DNA from: a virus
Virus record (IMG/VR): IMGVR_UViG_3300017762_000011
Coordinates: 1 to 44,421 of that record
Strand: one strand, 5' to 3'
Length of the DNA stretch: 44,421 nt
Shown here one piece after another: positions 15,166 to 21,936 of this stretch (position 1 is its first letter; every line of letters starts with the position of its first letter). The position numbers and the translations under genes were made by a program. Under the pieces are notes generated by a model that did no database searches, was not told where the DNA came from, and saw nothing but the letters and a program-made list of their open reading frames with translations.

Positions 15166-15419
15166 TCAAGACATTCAATATAACGAGCAAGGAGTACCTT
15201 GCTTGGGTTGGTCACTACAGTAATGTCAGAAGATCTAACATTAAACTCAGTCTCCGATGAGTGAGTTGCCCAAGGAGTTAGTTGACCTTCACAGTCTACC
15301 AGATAAGGTTTGATTAACCACACATCAGGGTCACCTGATAAAGTGTCCCCCTCAGTAGGTTCTACCTGAGCGATGATCCACTCATTCGCTAGCTTCAGCA
15401 GGTTCGCTTTCAGTTCCAT
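15162..15419 (-). CDS. Sm-like family protein, third tandem paralogue (divergent)
   Basis: This 85-residue protein appears to be the most divergent of three neighbouring paralogues. It shares the layout hydrophobic strand (LLKLANEWIIAQVE), PYLVDCEGQ, a W residue before a strand (PWATHSSETEFNV) and SDITVVTNPSKVLLARY, which lines up with PYVL...W.P...I...P...Y in the two upstream proteins. The barrel-like strand pattern suggests an Sm/LSm or SH3-type fold, but RNA binding is only inference. It overlaps its upstream paralogue by 38 bases and gp43 by four bases. Confidence 0.7.
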   Translation of the reverse strand: MELKANLLKLANEWIIAQVEPTEGDTLSGDPDVWLIKPYLVDCEGQLTPWATHSSETEFNVRSSDITVVTNPSKVLLARYIECLE

Positions 15420-15795
15420 CAGTTACCTCAAAGAAAATATCTTTTTGTTCAAGTCCGACCTCCTTGAGTTTTTCAGTGTAGTTATCAAGAATATTATTAT
15501 CTGGATATACAACACTAATAATGTGTTCCCCACTAATTCTATGTTCTTCTACAGGAGAAAAAGGACACCAACGAGTATAGTTGATAGGGATAGTTCCATT
15601 TGTATTAACATCTCCAAGTGACAAAACATATGGATATAGCATACGATATCCAACTACTTTTTTATCTTCGTCACGAACATCTCCAAAGAGGCAAAGAACA
15701 CTCTGACTCGTGGTTAAATTAACAATCCTAATATTGTGATTAGTTCTTAGTGGTTGCTGTTCAGTTTGTTCTGTTGATTCAATTTGCTCAGTCAT
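15382..15795 (-). CDS. Sm-like family protein, second tandem paralogue
   Basis: This 137-residue protein has a Glu/Gln-rich N-terminal tail (residues 1-18), then a strand-rich core (HNIRIVNLTTSQSVLCLFG, then YRMLYPYVLSLGD) and TRWCPFSPVEEHRIS followed by IISVVYPDNNILDNYTEKL. The same order of landmarks occurs in the next gene upstream and in the protein at 29857-30255. The C-terminus is acidic. I infer a shared small beta-barrel fold of the LSm kind. Its start overlaps the upstream paralogue by four bases (ATGA). Confidence 0.72.
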   Translation of the reverse strand: MTEQIESTEQTEQQPLRTNHNIRIVNLTTSQSVLCLFGDVRDEDKKVVGYRMLYPYVLSLGDVNTNGTIPINYTRWCPFSPVEEHRISGEHIISVVYPDNNILDNYTEKLKEVGLEQKDIFFEVTDGTESEPAEASE

Positions 15796-16139
15796 AATAC
15801 CTCTGGATTAATAGTTTCACCTTCTTTCTTTTCTTTAATTTTATTTTCATATGCGTTTTGCAATCCTGGTTCAGGAGTGCTAATTGTCATCACACTATCA
15901 TATGGAATTTTAAATTGCCAATCTGGAGTGTAAGGATTCCATTTACTAAACCTGACTTGGTATTCCATACCATGCTGTTCAGTAAGATATTGGGGAGTGC
16001 CATCATCAAGGTTTAAGATGTAAGGTTCTTCCATCAAAAGACAAACACCTTTACGGTCTTCACCTTCTTCATCAAAGATTTCTTTTAACTCAGTAATGAT
16101 TCGATCTCCCGTTTTCAATGTAACGATAGATACTGCCAT
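15792..16139 (-). CDS. Sm-like family protein, first tandem paralogue
   Basis: This 115-residue protein opens with MAVSIVTLKTGDRIITELKE, the L-x-T-G-x-x-I-I-x-x-L pattern of an LSm strand 1-2 hairpin. EEPYILNLDDG, VRFSKWNPYTPDWQF and YDSVMTISTPEPGLQNAY follow. Each block can be matched to the two genes downstream and to the protein beside gp55. LSm folds in phages and bacteria (for example Hfq) bind RNA, but no RNA-binding residues are diagnostic here. The gene heads a transcription unit with a near-consensus sigma-70 promoter at 16160-16188, so early expression is likely. Confidence 0.75.
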   Translation of the reverse strand: MAVSIVTLKTGDRIITELKEIFDEEGEDRKGVCLLMEEPYILNLDDGTPQYLTEQHGMEYQVRFSKWNPYTPDWQFKIPYDSVMTISTPEPGLQNAYENKIKEKKEGETINPEVL

Positions 16140-16159
16140 AGCTATAAGCGTTTAATTTT

Positions 16160-16188
16160 ATTATACCACCAAAAAAAGGAGGAGTCAA
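16160..16188 (-). promoter_or_regulatory. Sigma-70-type promoter for the Sm-like trio and gp43
   Basis: On the minus strand TTGACT (16188-16183) and a perfect TATAAT (16165-16160) are 17 bases apart. The -35 element lies inside the terminator hairpin of the hsp20 transcript. The first downstream ATG is at 16139. Confidence 0.82.
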
Positions 16189-16212
16189 CCTGTTTGTTGG
16201 CAGGTGCTCCTC
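16171..16212 (-). terminator. Rho-independent terminator after hsp20
   Basis: On the minus strand GAGGAG and CTCCTC pair, with a second inner stem ACCTG/CAGGT, and a run of seven T residues follows. The hairpin overlaps the -35 element of the next promoter. Confidence 0.82.
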
Positions 16213-16229
16213 GCGGCGACGATATGATT

Positions 16230-16237
16230 TATTTAGA
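16230..16237 (-). promoter_or_regulatory. TCTAAATA late-promoter-like octamer
   Basis: The minus strand reads TCTAAATA at the very end of hsp20, about 90 bases before the Sm-like gene. A terminator lies between them, so it may be fortuitous. It is listed because the octamer is identical to that before genes 17 and 18. Confidence 0.3.
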
Positions 16238-16682
16238 AGTGTTTTTTACGCTGTTGTTTTTCTGGTAGTTCTTTTTTCAATGTGATTATTAATAGACCAT
16301 TATTGAATTCTACGGTCTCGACTTCTACATCGTCTGACATCTGCCAGTTACGTGCAAATGTTCTATATGAAATTCCTTTATGTGCGTAATTTTTTTCTTT
16401 ATCTGCTGGTGCTTTTTTAGCGGATACTGTTAAGACGTTTCGTTCCGTCTCCACATTTAGATCCTCTTCTGAAAATCCAGCAAGAGCGACCTCCAATATT
16501 GTTCTACCACCAGGTCCATTAATGACATTGTAAGGAGGGTAGCTTGTTCCTGCTCCAGCAAGAGATTCAAGTCTGTGGAATGTTTCATCGAACCCGAGTG
16601 AAAATGGGGAAAGTTGTTGCCATGCATAATTGTTAACCATTGTCCTTAAATAAGCGACGTTTATATGTGACCCGTTAGGCAT
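16233..16682 (-). CDS. hsp20: Small heat-shock protein, Hsp20 family
   Basis: This 149-residue alpha-crystallin-type chaperone has a core domain with TILEVALAGFSEEDLNVE, then VLTVSAKK, YRTFARNWQMSDDVEVETVEF and the hallmark NGLLIITLKKE near the C-terminus. Such proteins hold unfolded polypeptides, and T4-like cyanophages characteristically carry one between regA and gene 43, as here. The ATG at 16682 lies four bases after AGGAG; a GTG three bases upstream is an alternative, as is an ATG at 16641 (MVNNYAWQQ), which has its own AAGGACA. A terminator follows the stop codon. Confidence 0.9.
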   Translation of the reverse strand: MPNGSHINVAYLRTMVNNYAWQQLSPFSLGFDETFHRLESLAGAGTSYPPYNVINGPGGRTILEVALAGFSEEDLNVETERNVLTVSAKKAPADKEKNYAHKGISYRTFARNWQMSDDVEVETVEFNNGLLIITLKKELPEKQQRKKHF

Positions 16683-16747
16683 CACACTCCTATTTAACGA
16701 TAACAGTTTAAACGTTAATAACGGTTTTCCTTATTAAAAATTGCGGT

Positions 16748-17179
16748 TTACTCTACCTCTTGTTTCTTACGACCGATATTATATTTGGACTCAAGCGTCC
16801 ATTCACCTTTCTCCTTAAAGGAGAGAACTTTAATTTGATTGAGTGGTGCTAGGTCAGCAATTTTTTCCTGACTCTCTGTATTAATATTAACCAGTCCCCA
16901 GTCAACTAAAAGTTGAACGATACGGTTACGACGTTGTGCATCATTCAAAGAAAAATTTGTGTTCTTGCCATCAAGGGCAAACAACTCTTTGAAGTGTACA
17001 ATAAAATATCTTCCTTGCTTATGGAGAATGTGGCAGGATTGATAAATCTTTTTTTCTTTACGTGATGCAACACCAATCCTTGTTAATGTTTCTCTCACTT
17101 TTAAAAAATCATCTGGTTCATTTAGGACGACTTCAACCATATCGGTTTGTCTCCATTGAATCTCAATTTCACCGCTCAT
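16748..17179 (-). CDS. regA: Translational repressor RegA
   Basis: This 143-residue protein closely matches T4 RegA: DDFLKVRETLTRIGVASRKEKKIYQSCHI is cognate to the conserved N-terminal RNA-binding face (I quote it only to show the match: FLKVRETLTR and YQSCHILHKQGRYFIVHFKE). A conserved RRNRIVQLLVDWGL and KVLSFKEKGEW follow. RegA binds the start regions of early phage mRNAs and blocks their translation. The ATG at 17179 is preceded by AAGGTGGTAAAC, making it better than the in-frame GTG nine bases upstream. It overlaps gp62 by 11 bases. Confidence 0.94.
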   Translation of the reverse strand: MSGEIEIQWRQTDMVEVVLNEPDDFLKVRETLTRIGVASRKEKKIYQSCHILHKQGRYFIVHFKELFALDGKNTNFSLNDAQRRNRIVQLLVDWGLVNINTESQEKIADLAPLNQIKVLSFKEKGEWTLESKYNIGRKKQEVE

Positions 17180-17558
17180 GTTTACCACCTTTACTCAATG
17201 CTTTTGTAATATGATTTAATTGATCCTTGGTGAGAATTCTAAGAGCTTGTAGAGCTTTATCGTCATTATAACCATAATACTCTTTTACTAACTCAAGATA
17301 GTCAATAGAATCTTTTCGTGCCCAAGTAGAAAAACGTTTCCTAGGTTTCACACTATTTAGTAAAAAATCATACTGTAACTTCTTTGGTAGATGAGGATTC
17401 TTATTCAGTTCATTGACATAAAGAATAGTATCAGTAAAAGAAGACAGACATCTGTTAACAATATATGGGGGATACTTTCTCTCAGCATCTATATCGTCAT
17501 CAAGAATATTCTTTTTGGATTGGTTGATTGAGTAGAGATAGTCTTTCAGTTGGTACAT
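17169..17558 (-). CDS. gp62: Clamp loader small subunit, gp62-like
   Basis: This 129-residue protein matches the short form of gp62 seen in marine T4-like phages: YPPYIVNRCLSSFTDTI, KKLQYDFLLNSVKPRKRF and KEYYGYNDDKALQALRILTKDQL. It binds gp44 to form the ATPase complex that opens the sliding clamp gp45. T4 gp62 is longer (187 residues), so an N-terminal portion is missing relative to T4 but not relative to the marine group. It lies directly upstream of regA, as in T4. Its start lies inside the membrane-protein gene, overlapping by 59 bases. Confidence 0.88.
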   Translation of the reverse strand: MYQLKDYLYSINQSKKNILDDDIDAERKYPPYIVNRCLSSFTDTILYVNELNKNPHLPKKLQYDFLLNSVKPRKRFSTWARKDSIDYLELVKEYYGYNDDKALQALRILTKDQLNHITKALSKGGKHER

Positions 17559-17724
17559 TGTCGTTCCAGTGTCTTACGTTTCCAGCGATGATAAAACAGT
17601 TAGTAATTAATAACTGAGTAAAAATGATAGTTCTAATGGTGCATATGATATTATCATATCTCTTAGTTTTATTATCATTGAATGATCCTAAGGAGTATTT
17701 CCAGATCTTCCAAAGTTCTTTCAT
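17500..17724 (-). CDS. Small membrane protein
   Basis: This 74-residue protein has a basic and aromatic N-terminus (MKELWKIWKYSLGSFND) and one clear transmembrane segment (TIIFTQLLITNCFIIAG, about residues 32-48) followed by NVRHWND. I recall similar small membrane proteins with the ending ITNCFIIAG plus RHWND beside gene 62 in cyanomyoviruses. Their function is unknown. The large overlap with gp62 (59 bases) is unusual but both frames look real. Confidence 0.75.
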   Translation of the reverse strand: MKELWKIWKYSLGSFNDNKTKRYDNIICTIRTIIFTQLLITNCFIIAGNVRHWNDNVPTERLSLLNQPIQKEYS

Positions 17725-17727
17725 AGA

Positions 17728-17871
17728 TCATTTAAATGTTGCAGTGACGCCCACTACAGTACAACCAGGATTACGAGCAAGAGCGACCTTGCGAGCATCT
17801 TGATAATCAACAGCGATCACCTCTTCCTTGAAGACGGTGCCTGCTTTGTATAGGGTGACTTCACACTTCAT
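17728..17871 (-). CDS. Small conserved-looking protein
   Basis: A 47-residue frame starts at the ATG overlapping the end of dam and stops four bases before the next gene. It reads MKCEVTLYKAGTVFKEEV, then IAVDYQDARKVALARNPG and TVVGVTATFK, a strand-helix-strand mini-fold. Proteins with a YxDAKxxALARNP block occur in many marine T4-like phages, as I recall. Function unknown. Confidence 0.7.
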   Translation of the reverse strand: MKCEVTLYKAGTVFKEEVIAVDYQDARKVALARNPGCTVVGVTATFK

Positions 17872-18700
17872 AATTAAAAAGGACTAGTTCCTTACGAGCT
17901 GCTTGATCTGTATTATAACTCCCCACGCTCCTCATGGTGTAAGTGTGTGCAAATTCAGCAGCTGTCCACTCATCGAAACGATCTCTGATAAGTTGTGATG
18001 AATTATAAGACACAAGTTGTGGACCAATAAATCGATCACACTTGACAGCAAAATGATCATGGTTAAAACCACTATGCATATTACCTTTCTTACCATAGAG
18101 ATTAGAACCAATCTCATAAGGAGGATCTAGATAAGTGAAAGCATTCTTATCATCAGTAAGAAGTTGTTCGTAACTGAGGTTAGTGATCTCCCACTTAGAA
18201 ATCATTCCTGAATATTCAGGGAGTTTATCAATGCCTCGCATCGAGAAATTGCTATCTGACGCTTGCTTGCTGAAGGACGAGGACTCAGTGAGACCAGAGA
18301 AAGAGCACTTATTAACAATATAAAAACACACAGCAGCAGATAGGTTGGATGTTGAATCATCGTTTAGTTTCTCCTTAGCTTCTAGAAATAATAGTTTTGC
18401 TGATACTGGTTCTGGGTGACGATTCTTGAGTTGGACTAACTGGTCACGAAGTTCTTGTCCTTGATCTTGAAGCACTCGCCAAAAGTTATAGAGTGGTCCA
18501 TACAAATCGTTTACCCAGATGTTTAGGTGTGGATACCTTTTGCCAATTTCTAATGCTACAGATCCACCACCAACAAATGGTTCACGATACTCAGTGTAAT
18601 CTTTCAGGTTAGGAATGTACTGAAAGAGTTTACTCAGGGCACGACTCTTCCCGCCTGGATACCTGAGGGGTGTCTTCAATGACTTCAATGTCTGGGGCAT
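17861..18700 (-). CDS. dam: DNA adenine methyltransferase, Dam/D12 class
   Basis: This 279-residue alpha-class N6-adenine methyltransferase shows the family opening LRYPGGKS at residues 12-19, the cofactor motif EPFVGGGSV at 40-48 and the catalytic DPPY at 192-195. T4 Dam and the D12-class enzymes share these features and usually methylate GATC, although the site is not provable here. GATC is common in the window, so the sequence is not under GATC avoidance. It starts with an ATG inside the upstream gene (71-base overlap) and sits between clamp loader genes 44 and 62, an unusual insertion point compared with T4. Confidence 0.9.
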   Translation of the reverse strand: MPQTLKSLKTPLRYPGGKSRALSKLFQYIPNLKDYTEYREPFVGGGSVALEIGKRYPHLNIWVNDLYGPLYNFWRVLQDQGQELRDQLVQLKNRHPEPVSAKLLFLEAKEKLNDDSTSNLSAAVCFYIVNKCSFSGLTESSSFSKQASDSNFSMRGIDKLPEYSGMISKWEITNLSYEQLLTDDKNAFTYLDPPYEIGSNLYGKKGNMHSGFNHDHFAVKCDRFIGPQLVSYNSSQLIRDRFDEWTAAEFAHTYTMRSVGSYNTDQAARKELVLFNYEV

Positions 18701-18887
18701 GGTATTTAAGGTATTCGCGAAAGATCATTTTCATTTCACGCTCTGTCATTCCACAATGATCAGCAGCATGAGGTAGGTTCATTGTAGCATGAAACAATGC
18801 TTCATTTGCTTCCTGAACATTTTCTGGTGTTGTTTTGACTTTGGATGTATGCCCAGTGTCTTGCTGATTCGTTTTCAAGTCTTTCAA
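18630..18887 (-). CDS. Small helix-turn-helix-like protein
   Basis: This 85-residue protein has a polar N-terminus and a compact helical centre: LPHAADHCGMTEREMKMIFREYLKYHA (two pieces, LPHAADHCGMTER and EMKMIFREYLKYHA) looks like a helix-turn-helix in which GMTERE forms the turn and start of the recognition helix. The tail is acidic then basic. A TTG at 18887 is the only upstream start that reaches the N-terminal part, and GGAGG lies about six bases before it. An in-frame ATG at MNLPHAAD is an alternative. A regulatory role, for example late-transcription coactivator, is possible but not shown. Confidence 0.7.
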   Translation of the reverse strand: MKDLKTNQQDTGHTSKVKTTPENVQEANEALFHATMNLPHAADHCGMTEREMKMIFREYLKYHAPDIEVIEDTPQVSRREESCPE

Positions 18888-18945
18888 TCATTTCCTCCAT
18901 CATTAATTGTTTAGGTTCTTTTTCAATAAATTTGAGTAGTGTCAT
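18802..18945 (-). CDS. Microprotein downstream of gp44
   Basis: A 47-residue frame starts at an ATG overlapping the gp44 stop (ATGA, 18945-18942). It reads MTLLKFIEKEPKQLMMEEMIERLENESARHW and then continues into a less convincing tail encoded over the start of the next gene. The N-terminal 31 residues form a plausible amphipathic helix. It may instead be a leader that carries ribosomes to the TTG start of the next gene, which lies inside it. Confidence 0.45.
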   Translation of the reverse strand: MTLLKFIEKEPKQLMMEEMIERLENESARHWAYIQSQNNTRKCSGSK

Positions 18946-19886
18946 TTGAATTCACAACCCATCATGATCTCTGTTAAACATGCTAGCAGGTTGATCTCTT
19001 GATCAGGAACAATAGGAATACTGTTCATGTATTTGGCAATCACAAGAACAGCTTCTGGAATAGAAGCAGGTTTCAATACAACATACAAACTATCGTAAAC
19101 TTTACGCATCACCATTGTAGGATCGTTGTCCATATTCTGAACAACCCAATTCTTAACATCAGTAAACTTTTTCTTCTTCAAGGACGAAAGTAAAGTGTCA
19201 AGATTGACATCAGCAACATCCACAAGAATAGCAGACGTAATAGCACCAGTAGCGGCATAGCGTTGGCACTCATTAATAAGACGCCTCCAGTCAGGATAAT
19301 AACGCTTAGTAATTTTAGCGAGAACTTTGTCTTCATACTCTACATTCTCGTTAGTAAGAATAGTTTTCAAACGGGTAAAGAACTGACCCTGCAAAGCTAC
19401 TGCTTGTTCAGGTTTGATTCTAAAATCAACAACAGTGCATCGAGAATGCAACGGTTCAATAATCTTGTTAATGAAGTTGCATGTGAAGATGAAACGACAG
19501 TTTCCATGAAACTCCTCTACAGCGGTCCTCAAGGACAACTGAACATCGTTAGTTGTGTTGTCTGCCTCATCGATGATAACGACCTTATGAGACGCTCCAG
19601 AGGTCAGAGAGACAGTAGTAGCAAACTGACGGACTCTGTTCCTCACAGTGTCTAGGAAGCGTCCCTCATCAGATCCATTGATCACGATGTAAGAAGCACC
19701 AATCTCTTCACACAGCGCCTTAGCAATGGTTGTCTTGCCGACGCCAGCAGTGCCATTCAACAGCAGGTTAGGAAGCTCTCCTTGATTGACGAAACCCTGA
19801 AACACTTCTTTGGTGTTAGCAGGAAGGATACAATCTTCAACAATGTTTGGGCGGTATTTCTCCACCCACAAAAACTCTTTGCTCAT
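18942..19886 (-). CDS. gp44: Clamp loader large subunit, gp44-like
   Basis: This 314-residue AAA+ ATPase loads the sliding clamp gp45 with gp62. Walker A is GTAGVGKTT at residues 45-53, Walker B is the DEAD box at 106-109, and the SRC motif (sensor and arginine finger) is at 148-150. The N-terminal WVEKYRPNIVEDCILP is diagnostic of the RFC/gp44 family. The length matches T4 gp44 (319 residues). It follows gp45 and three small genes in the same direction, as in other marine relatives. Confidence 0.95.
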   Translation of the reverse strand: MSKEFLWVEKYRPNIVEDCILPANTKEVFQGFVNQGELPNLLLNGTAGVGKTTIAKALCEEIGASYIVINGSDEGRFLDTVRNRVRQFATTVSLTSGASHKVVIIDEADNTTNDVQLSLRTAVEEFHGNCRFIFTCNFINKIIEPLHSRCTVVDFRIKPEQAVALQGQFFTRLKTILTNENVEYEDKVLAKITKRYYPDWRRLINECQRYAATGAITSAILVDVADVNLDTLLSSLKKKKFTDVKNWVVQNMDNDPTMVMRKVYDSLYVVLKPASIPEAVLVIAKYMNSIPIVPDQEINLLACLTEIMMGCEFK

Positions 19887-19892
19887 AATAAA

Positions 19893-20096
19893 TTATTCAA
19901 AAATAGGAAGGATGCGTTGTCTCATTTCTTTGAGTTGTTCTAAGTCATTCCCATACTCACCCATGTTCATGTAAACACAATCAATATAGCGTAAATCGTT
20001 ACGCTGTGCATCTAGAGTAAAGGAATCGCAATACTCAAGAATCTCATATGGTACATCAACTTGCCTGTCATAATCAATAGTCACAATCAAATCCAA
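19893..20096 (-). CDS. Small hypothetical protein
   Basis: This 67-residue protein begins MDLIVTIDYDRQVDVPYEI and contains a central segment LDAQRNDLRYIDCVYMNMGEY followed by a C-terminal helix LEQLKEMRQRILPIF. It is acidic and looks like a compact alpha/beta protein. It overlaps the end of the gene upstream by ten bases and ends six bases before gp44. I do not recognise it. Confidence 0.7.
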   Translation of the reverse strand: MDLIVTIDYDRQVDVPYEILEYCDSFTLDAQRNDLRYIDCVYMNMGEYGNDLEQLKEMRQRILPIFE

Positions 20097-20596
20097 TCAG
20101 GTTTACGTTCTGGAGCACGAAGATAGTTGGTAGCTACCCAAGGTTTAGATGCAATATACATTTTGTACTTGCTGTAGATGTCAACAGTATCATACTTGAA
20201 TTCATCAGGACCTGCAAAGACAAAAGGTGTATGCATAGTATTGTCTGCTGATGGTAAGAGATGTGTTATCTCTAGTAGTGGTTTAGAACAAGAATGAACT
20301 TTACCGTATCTGTGTGTGTACTCAGCACATAGAGAAAGACCATGTGTAAGTAACCACCATGCATTTGCTAGAGAATCATTTGCCCAGATAGTGCAAGGAT
20401 GATTACGGAATGCACCTTTCTCTGTCTTGTATGGTTGACCATCGTTACGATGTATTTTACCGTAGCTATGACCCCACTCTTCAGAGCAAACAATAGAAAG
20501 CATTTGACATGTTTCTAATGGCATCTTGACAACGTGTTTGTCAGGCAAGCACTGTGCTGAGATAGTGGGATCAGGGTCTGTTACAAATATGTTCAT
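20087..20596 (-). CDS. Conserved phage protein, possible DNA glycosylase-type
   Basis: This protein, 169 residues from the ATG at 20596, begins MNIFVTDPDPTISAQCLPDK and continues HVVKMPLETCQMLS. It also has FRNHPCTIWANDSLANAWWLLTHG and a C-terminal KMYIASKPW. I recall this DKHVVKM-type family from many phages, sometimes annotated as pyrimidine-dimer glycosylase. I cannot confirm the activity, and it does not resemble T4 endonuclease V in its motifs. The conserved Asp, His and Lys near the N-terminus would be candidates for an active site. The frame extends upstream to a TTG, but the ATG overlapping the membrane-protein stop as ATGA is preferred. Confidence 0.75.
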   Translation of the reverse strand: MNIFVTDPDPTISAQCLPDKHVVKMPLETCQMLSIVCSEEWGHSYGKIHRNDGQPYKTEKGAFRNHPCTIWANDSLANAWWLLTHGLSLCAEYTHRYGKVHSCSKPLLEITHLLPSADNTMHTPFVFAGPDEFKYDTVDIYSKYKMYIASKPWVATNYLRAPERKPDWI

Positions 20597-20784
20597 AGCA
20601 AATGTGATATAGAAATCACTAGGAGGAATGTAATCATAATAACTACATCCCAAGATTTTGTCCTTACGAAGTAAGGAATTGAAATACTATCACCCACTAG
20701 TTGTAATGCAACACCAAATGTTGTATTGATATGAAGGATAGTAAAGTAAGCAATAATCACAAGACCACTGCCCAACACTCTCAT
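20593..20784 (-). CDS. Small membrane protein with two hydrophobic segments
   Basis: This protein is 63 residues from ATG 20784 (a TTG at 20802 that overlaps the gp45 stop is the alternative). It has two transmembrane candidates: GLVIIAYFTILHINTTFGVAL and, near the C-terminus, WDVVIMITFLLVISISHLL. The central region SISIPYFVRTKSWD would be the loop. Similar small two-pass proteins lie next to the clamp gene in marine T4-like phages, as I recall. The function is unknown; the C-terminus overlaps the next start as ATGA. Confidence 0.7.
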   Translation of the reverse strand: MRVLGSGLVIIAYFTILHINTTFGVALQLVGDSISIPYFVRTKSWDVVIMITFLLVISISHLL

Positions 20785-20798
20785 TGGAACAGTAACGT

Positions 20799-21473
20799 TC
20801 AATTGGGTTCAAGAGCAATGTAGTATGTAAGGTCAACATCATTATTAATCCACTCGGAAATTAGATGCTGAGATACCTTAACAGTATAGTCACCTGGTAG
20901 AACACGAATGTTTTCAATCTTGAGATCAAGACTAAAGGTGCCAGTAGCACAACCTGCCACAGTGATATCGTAAGTATTACTGGTATCATTTTCTTTGTCC
21001 CTGAGGATAAGTTTGATTTCTTCAGACTCCTTCTCAGAATAGAAAGTAAGATCTGGCAAACTGTAAACAGCAGATGCTTTTTGCAAAGCTACAAGATCAT
21101 CAGAAGAAAGATTAAACTCTACATCAGAACCAGGAAACTTTACATTTTTTTCTGGAGCAGACTTGAGCGTAATTTCAGGATCCGAAAAATAATACTTAGC
21201 AGACTGACGACCGCCACGGATAGAAACAAAATCGCTAGATGTGAATTCCAGTTGAGGATCGTTAAACAGAGAAATACCGCTAAGGAACTGACTGAGATCA
21301 TAAATTGCGAAGTCACTAGGAAATACTTCTTCGCCAGTGAATTTTGCCAGAATGTTTTCTGCATTGCTAATGGTTCGTACTGTGCTCCCTTGACGAAATA
21401 CGATTGACGAATTGATCGTAGAAAAATTCTTAAGGACATCTAGAGTTTTTCTGGAAAGGATAACTTTGCTCAT
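20799..21473 (-). CDS. gp45: Sliding clamp, gp45-like
   Basis: This 224-residue protein forms the trimeric DNA clamp that gives the polymerase its processivity and, in T4, also activates late transcription with gp55 and gp33. The family signature is visible as MSKVILSRKTLDVLKNFSTIN at the start (quoted in part), SDFAIYDLSQFLSGISLF and SDFVSIRGGRQSAKYYFSDP. The length equals T4 gp45 (228 residues). It is the first of the gp45-44-62 clamp genes and overlaps the DUF3310 gene by four bases. Confidence 0.93.
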   Translation of the reverse strand: MSKVILSRKTLDVLKNFSTINSSIVFRQGSTVRTISNAENILAKFTGEEVFPSDFAIYDLSQFLSGISLFNDPQLEFTSSDFVSIRGGRQSAKYYFSDPEITLKSAPEKNVKFPGSDVEFNLSSDDLVALQKASAVYSLPDLTFYSEKESEEIKLILRDKENDTSNTYDITVAGCATGTFSLDLKIENIRVLPGDYTVKVSQHLISEWINNDVDLTYYIALEPN

Positions 21474-21757
21474 TGAGGATAGGATTCAGTAATGTTTGAT
21501 TTGTCAGAGAAGTGAAGAAGGAGTAGACCGTAGTGTAAGATCTTAATGATATCACGACGGGCAGTGCCTTTCTTGTCATAGCGTGAAGCGTACTTGAGGA
21601 TGTTGCAACGGCAGAATGCCTCAGCGTCTCCACATGCTTCAATCAAGTCTAACGTTTGAATGGCATCGTTGCCAGCAGAATAGTGTTGTCCATAGGTTCC
21701 TGTAATGTAATCACGTAGCTCTGCTAACAGAGCTTCTTCATTATATTTTAAACTCAT
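21470..21757 (-). CDS. DUF3310-like protein
   Basis: This 95-residue protein carries HYSAGNDAIQTLDLIEACGDAEAFCRCN (split: HYSAGNDAIQTLDLIEACG and DAEAFCRCN), then ILKYASRYDKKGTARRDIIK and ILHYGLLLL. This is the pattern of the DUF3310/SaV-like family, which includes the T7 nucleotide kinase gp1.7. Such proteins are common in phages and have been tied to nucleotide metabolism or to host kinase inhibition. Its metal-type or nucleotide-binding residues cannot be judged here. The ATG at 21757 overlaps the upstream stop as ATGA; the frame extends to an upstream TTG that is less likely. Confidence 0.75.
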   Translation of the reverse strand: MSLKYNEEALLAELRDYITGTYGQHYSAGNDAIQTLDLIEACGDAEAFCRCNILKYASRYDKKGTARRDIIKILHYGLLLLHFSDKSNITESYPQ

Positions 21758-21936
21758 CGTTCCCAAATATATTCAATATTATCATGGTAGCATTTAAATA
21801 CGCTGCCGTCAATCCCCTGCATATAGAGTTCTATACCTTTGCCACCTACAATTTTAGCGGTACGGCACTGGGTGCCTCGCAAAATTACGAGACGACCCAT
21901 GTAACCATGGAATTTATCAGAAAGAGACATCGCCAT
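21754..21936 (-). CDS. Small SH3/KOW-like protein
   Basis: This 60-residue protein starts at the ATG at 21936, which has GAGGAGGAACAAG upstream, inside the end of cobS. It reads GRLVILRGTQCRTAKIVGGKG and ELYMQGIDGSVFKCYHDNIEY, a strand-rich pattern suggestive of a small beta-barrel of the KOW or SH3 type. The upstream extension of the frame overlaps cobS in another frame and is not likely coding. Its function is unknown. Confidence 0.72.
   Translation of the reverse strand: MAMSLSDKFHGYMGRLVILRGTQCRTAKIVGGKGIELYMQGIDGSVFKCYHDNIEYIWER

Noticed and set aside
18630-18887. Late-transcription coactivator gp33
   Set aside because: Size and location are suggestive, but I see no convincing match to T4 gp33, so I left it as a helix-turn-helix-like protein.
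20597-20653. Upstream extension of the DKHVVKM protein to a TTG
   Set aside because: The ATG at 20596 forms an ATGA junction with the preceding stop and fits the family start, while the extension overlaps the membrane-protein gene and has no ribosome site.
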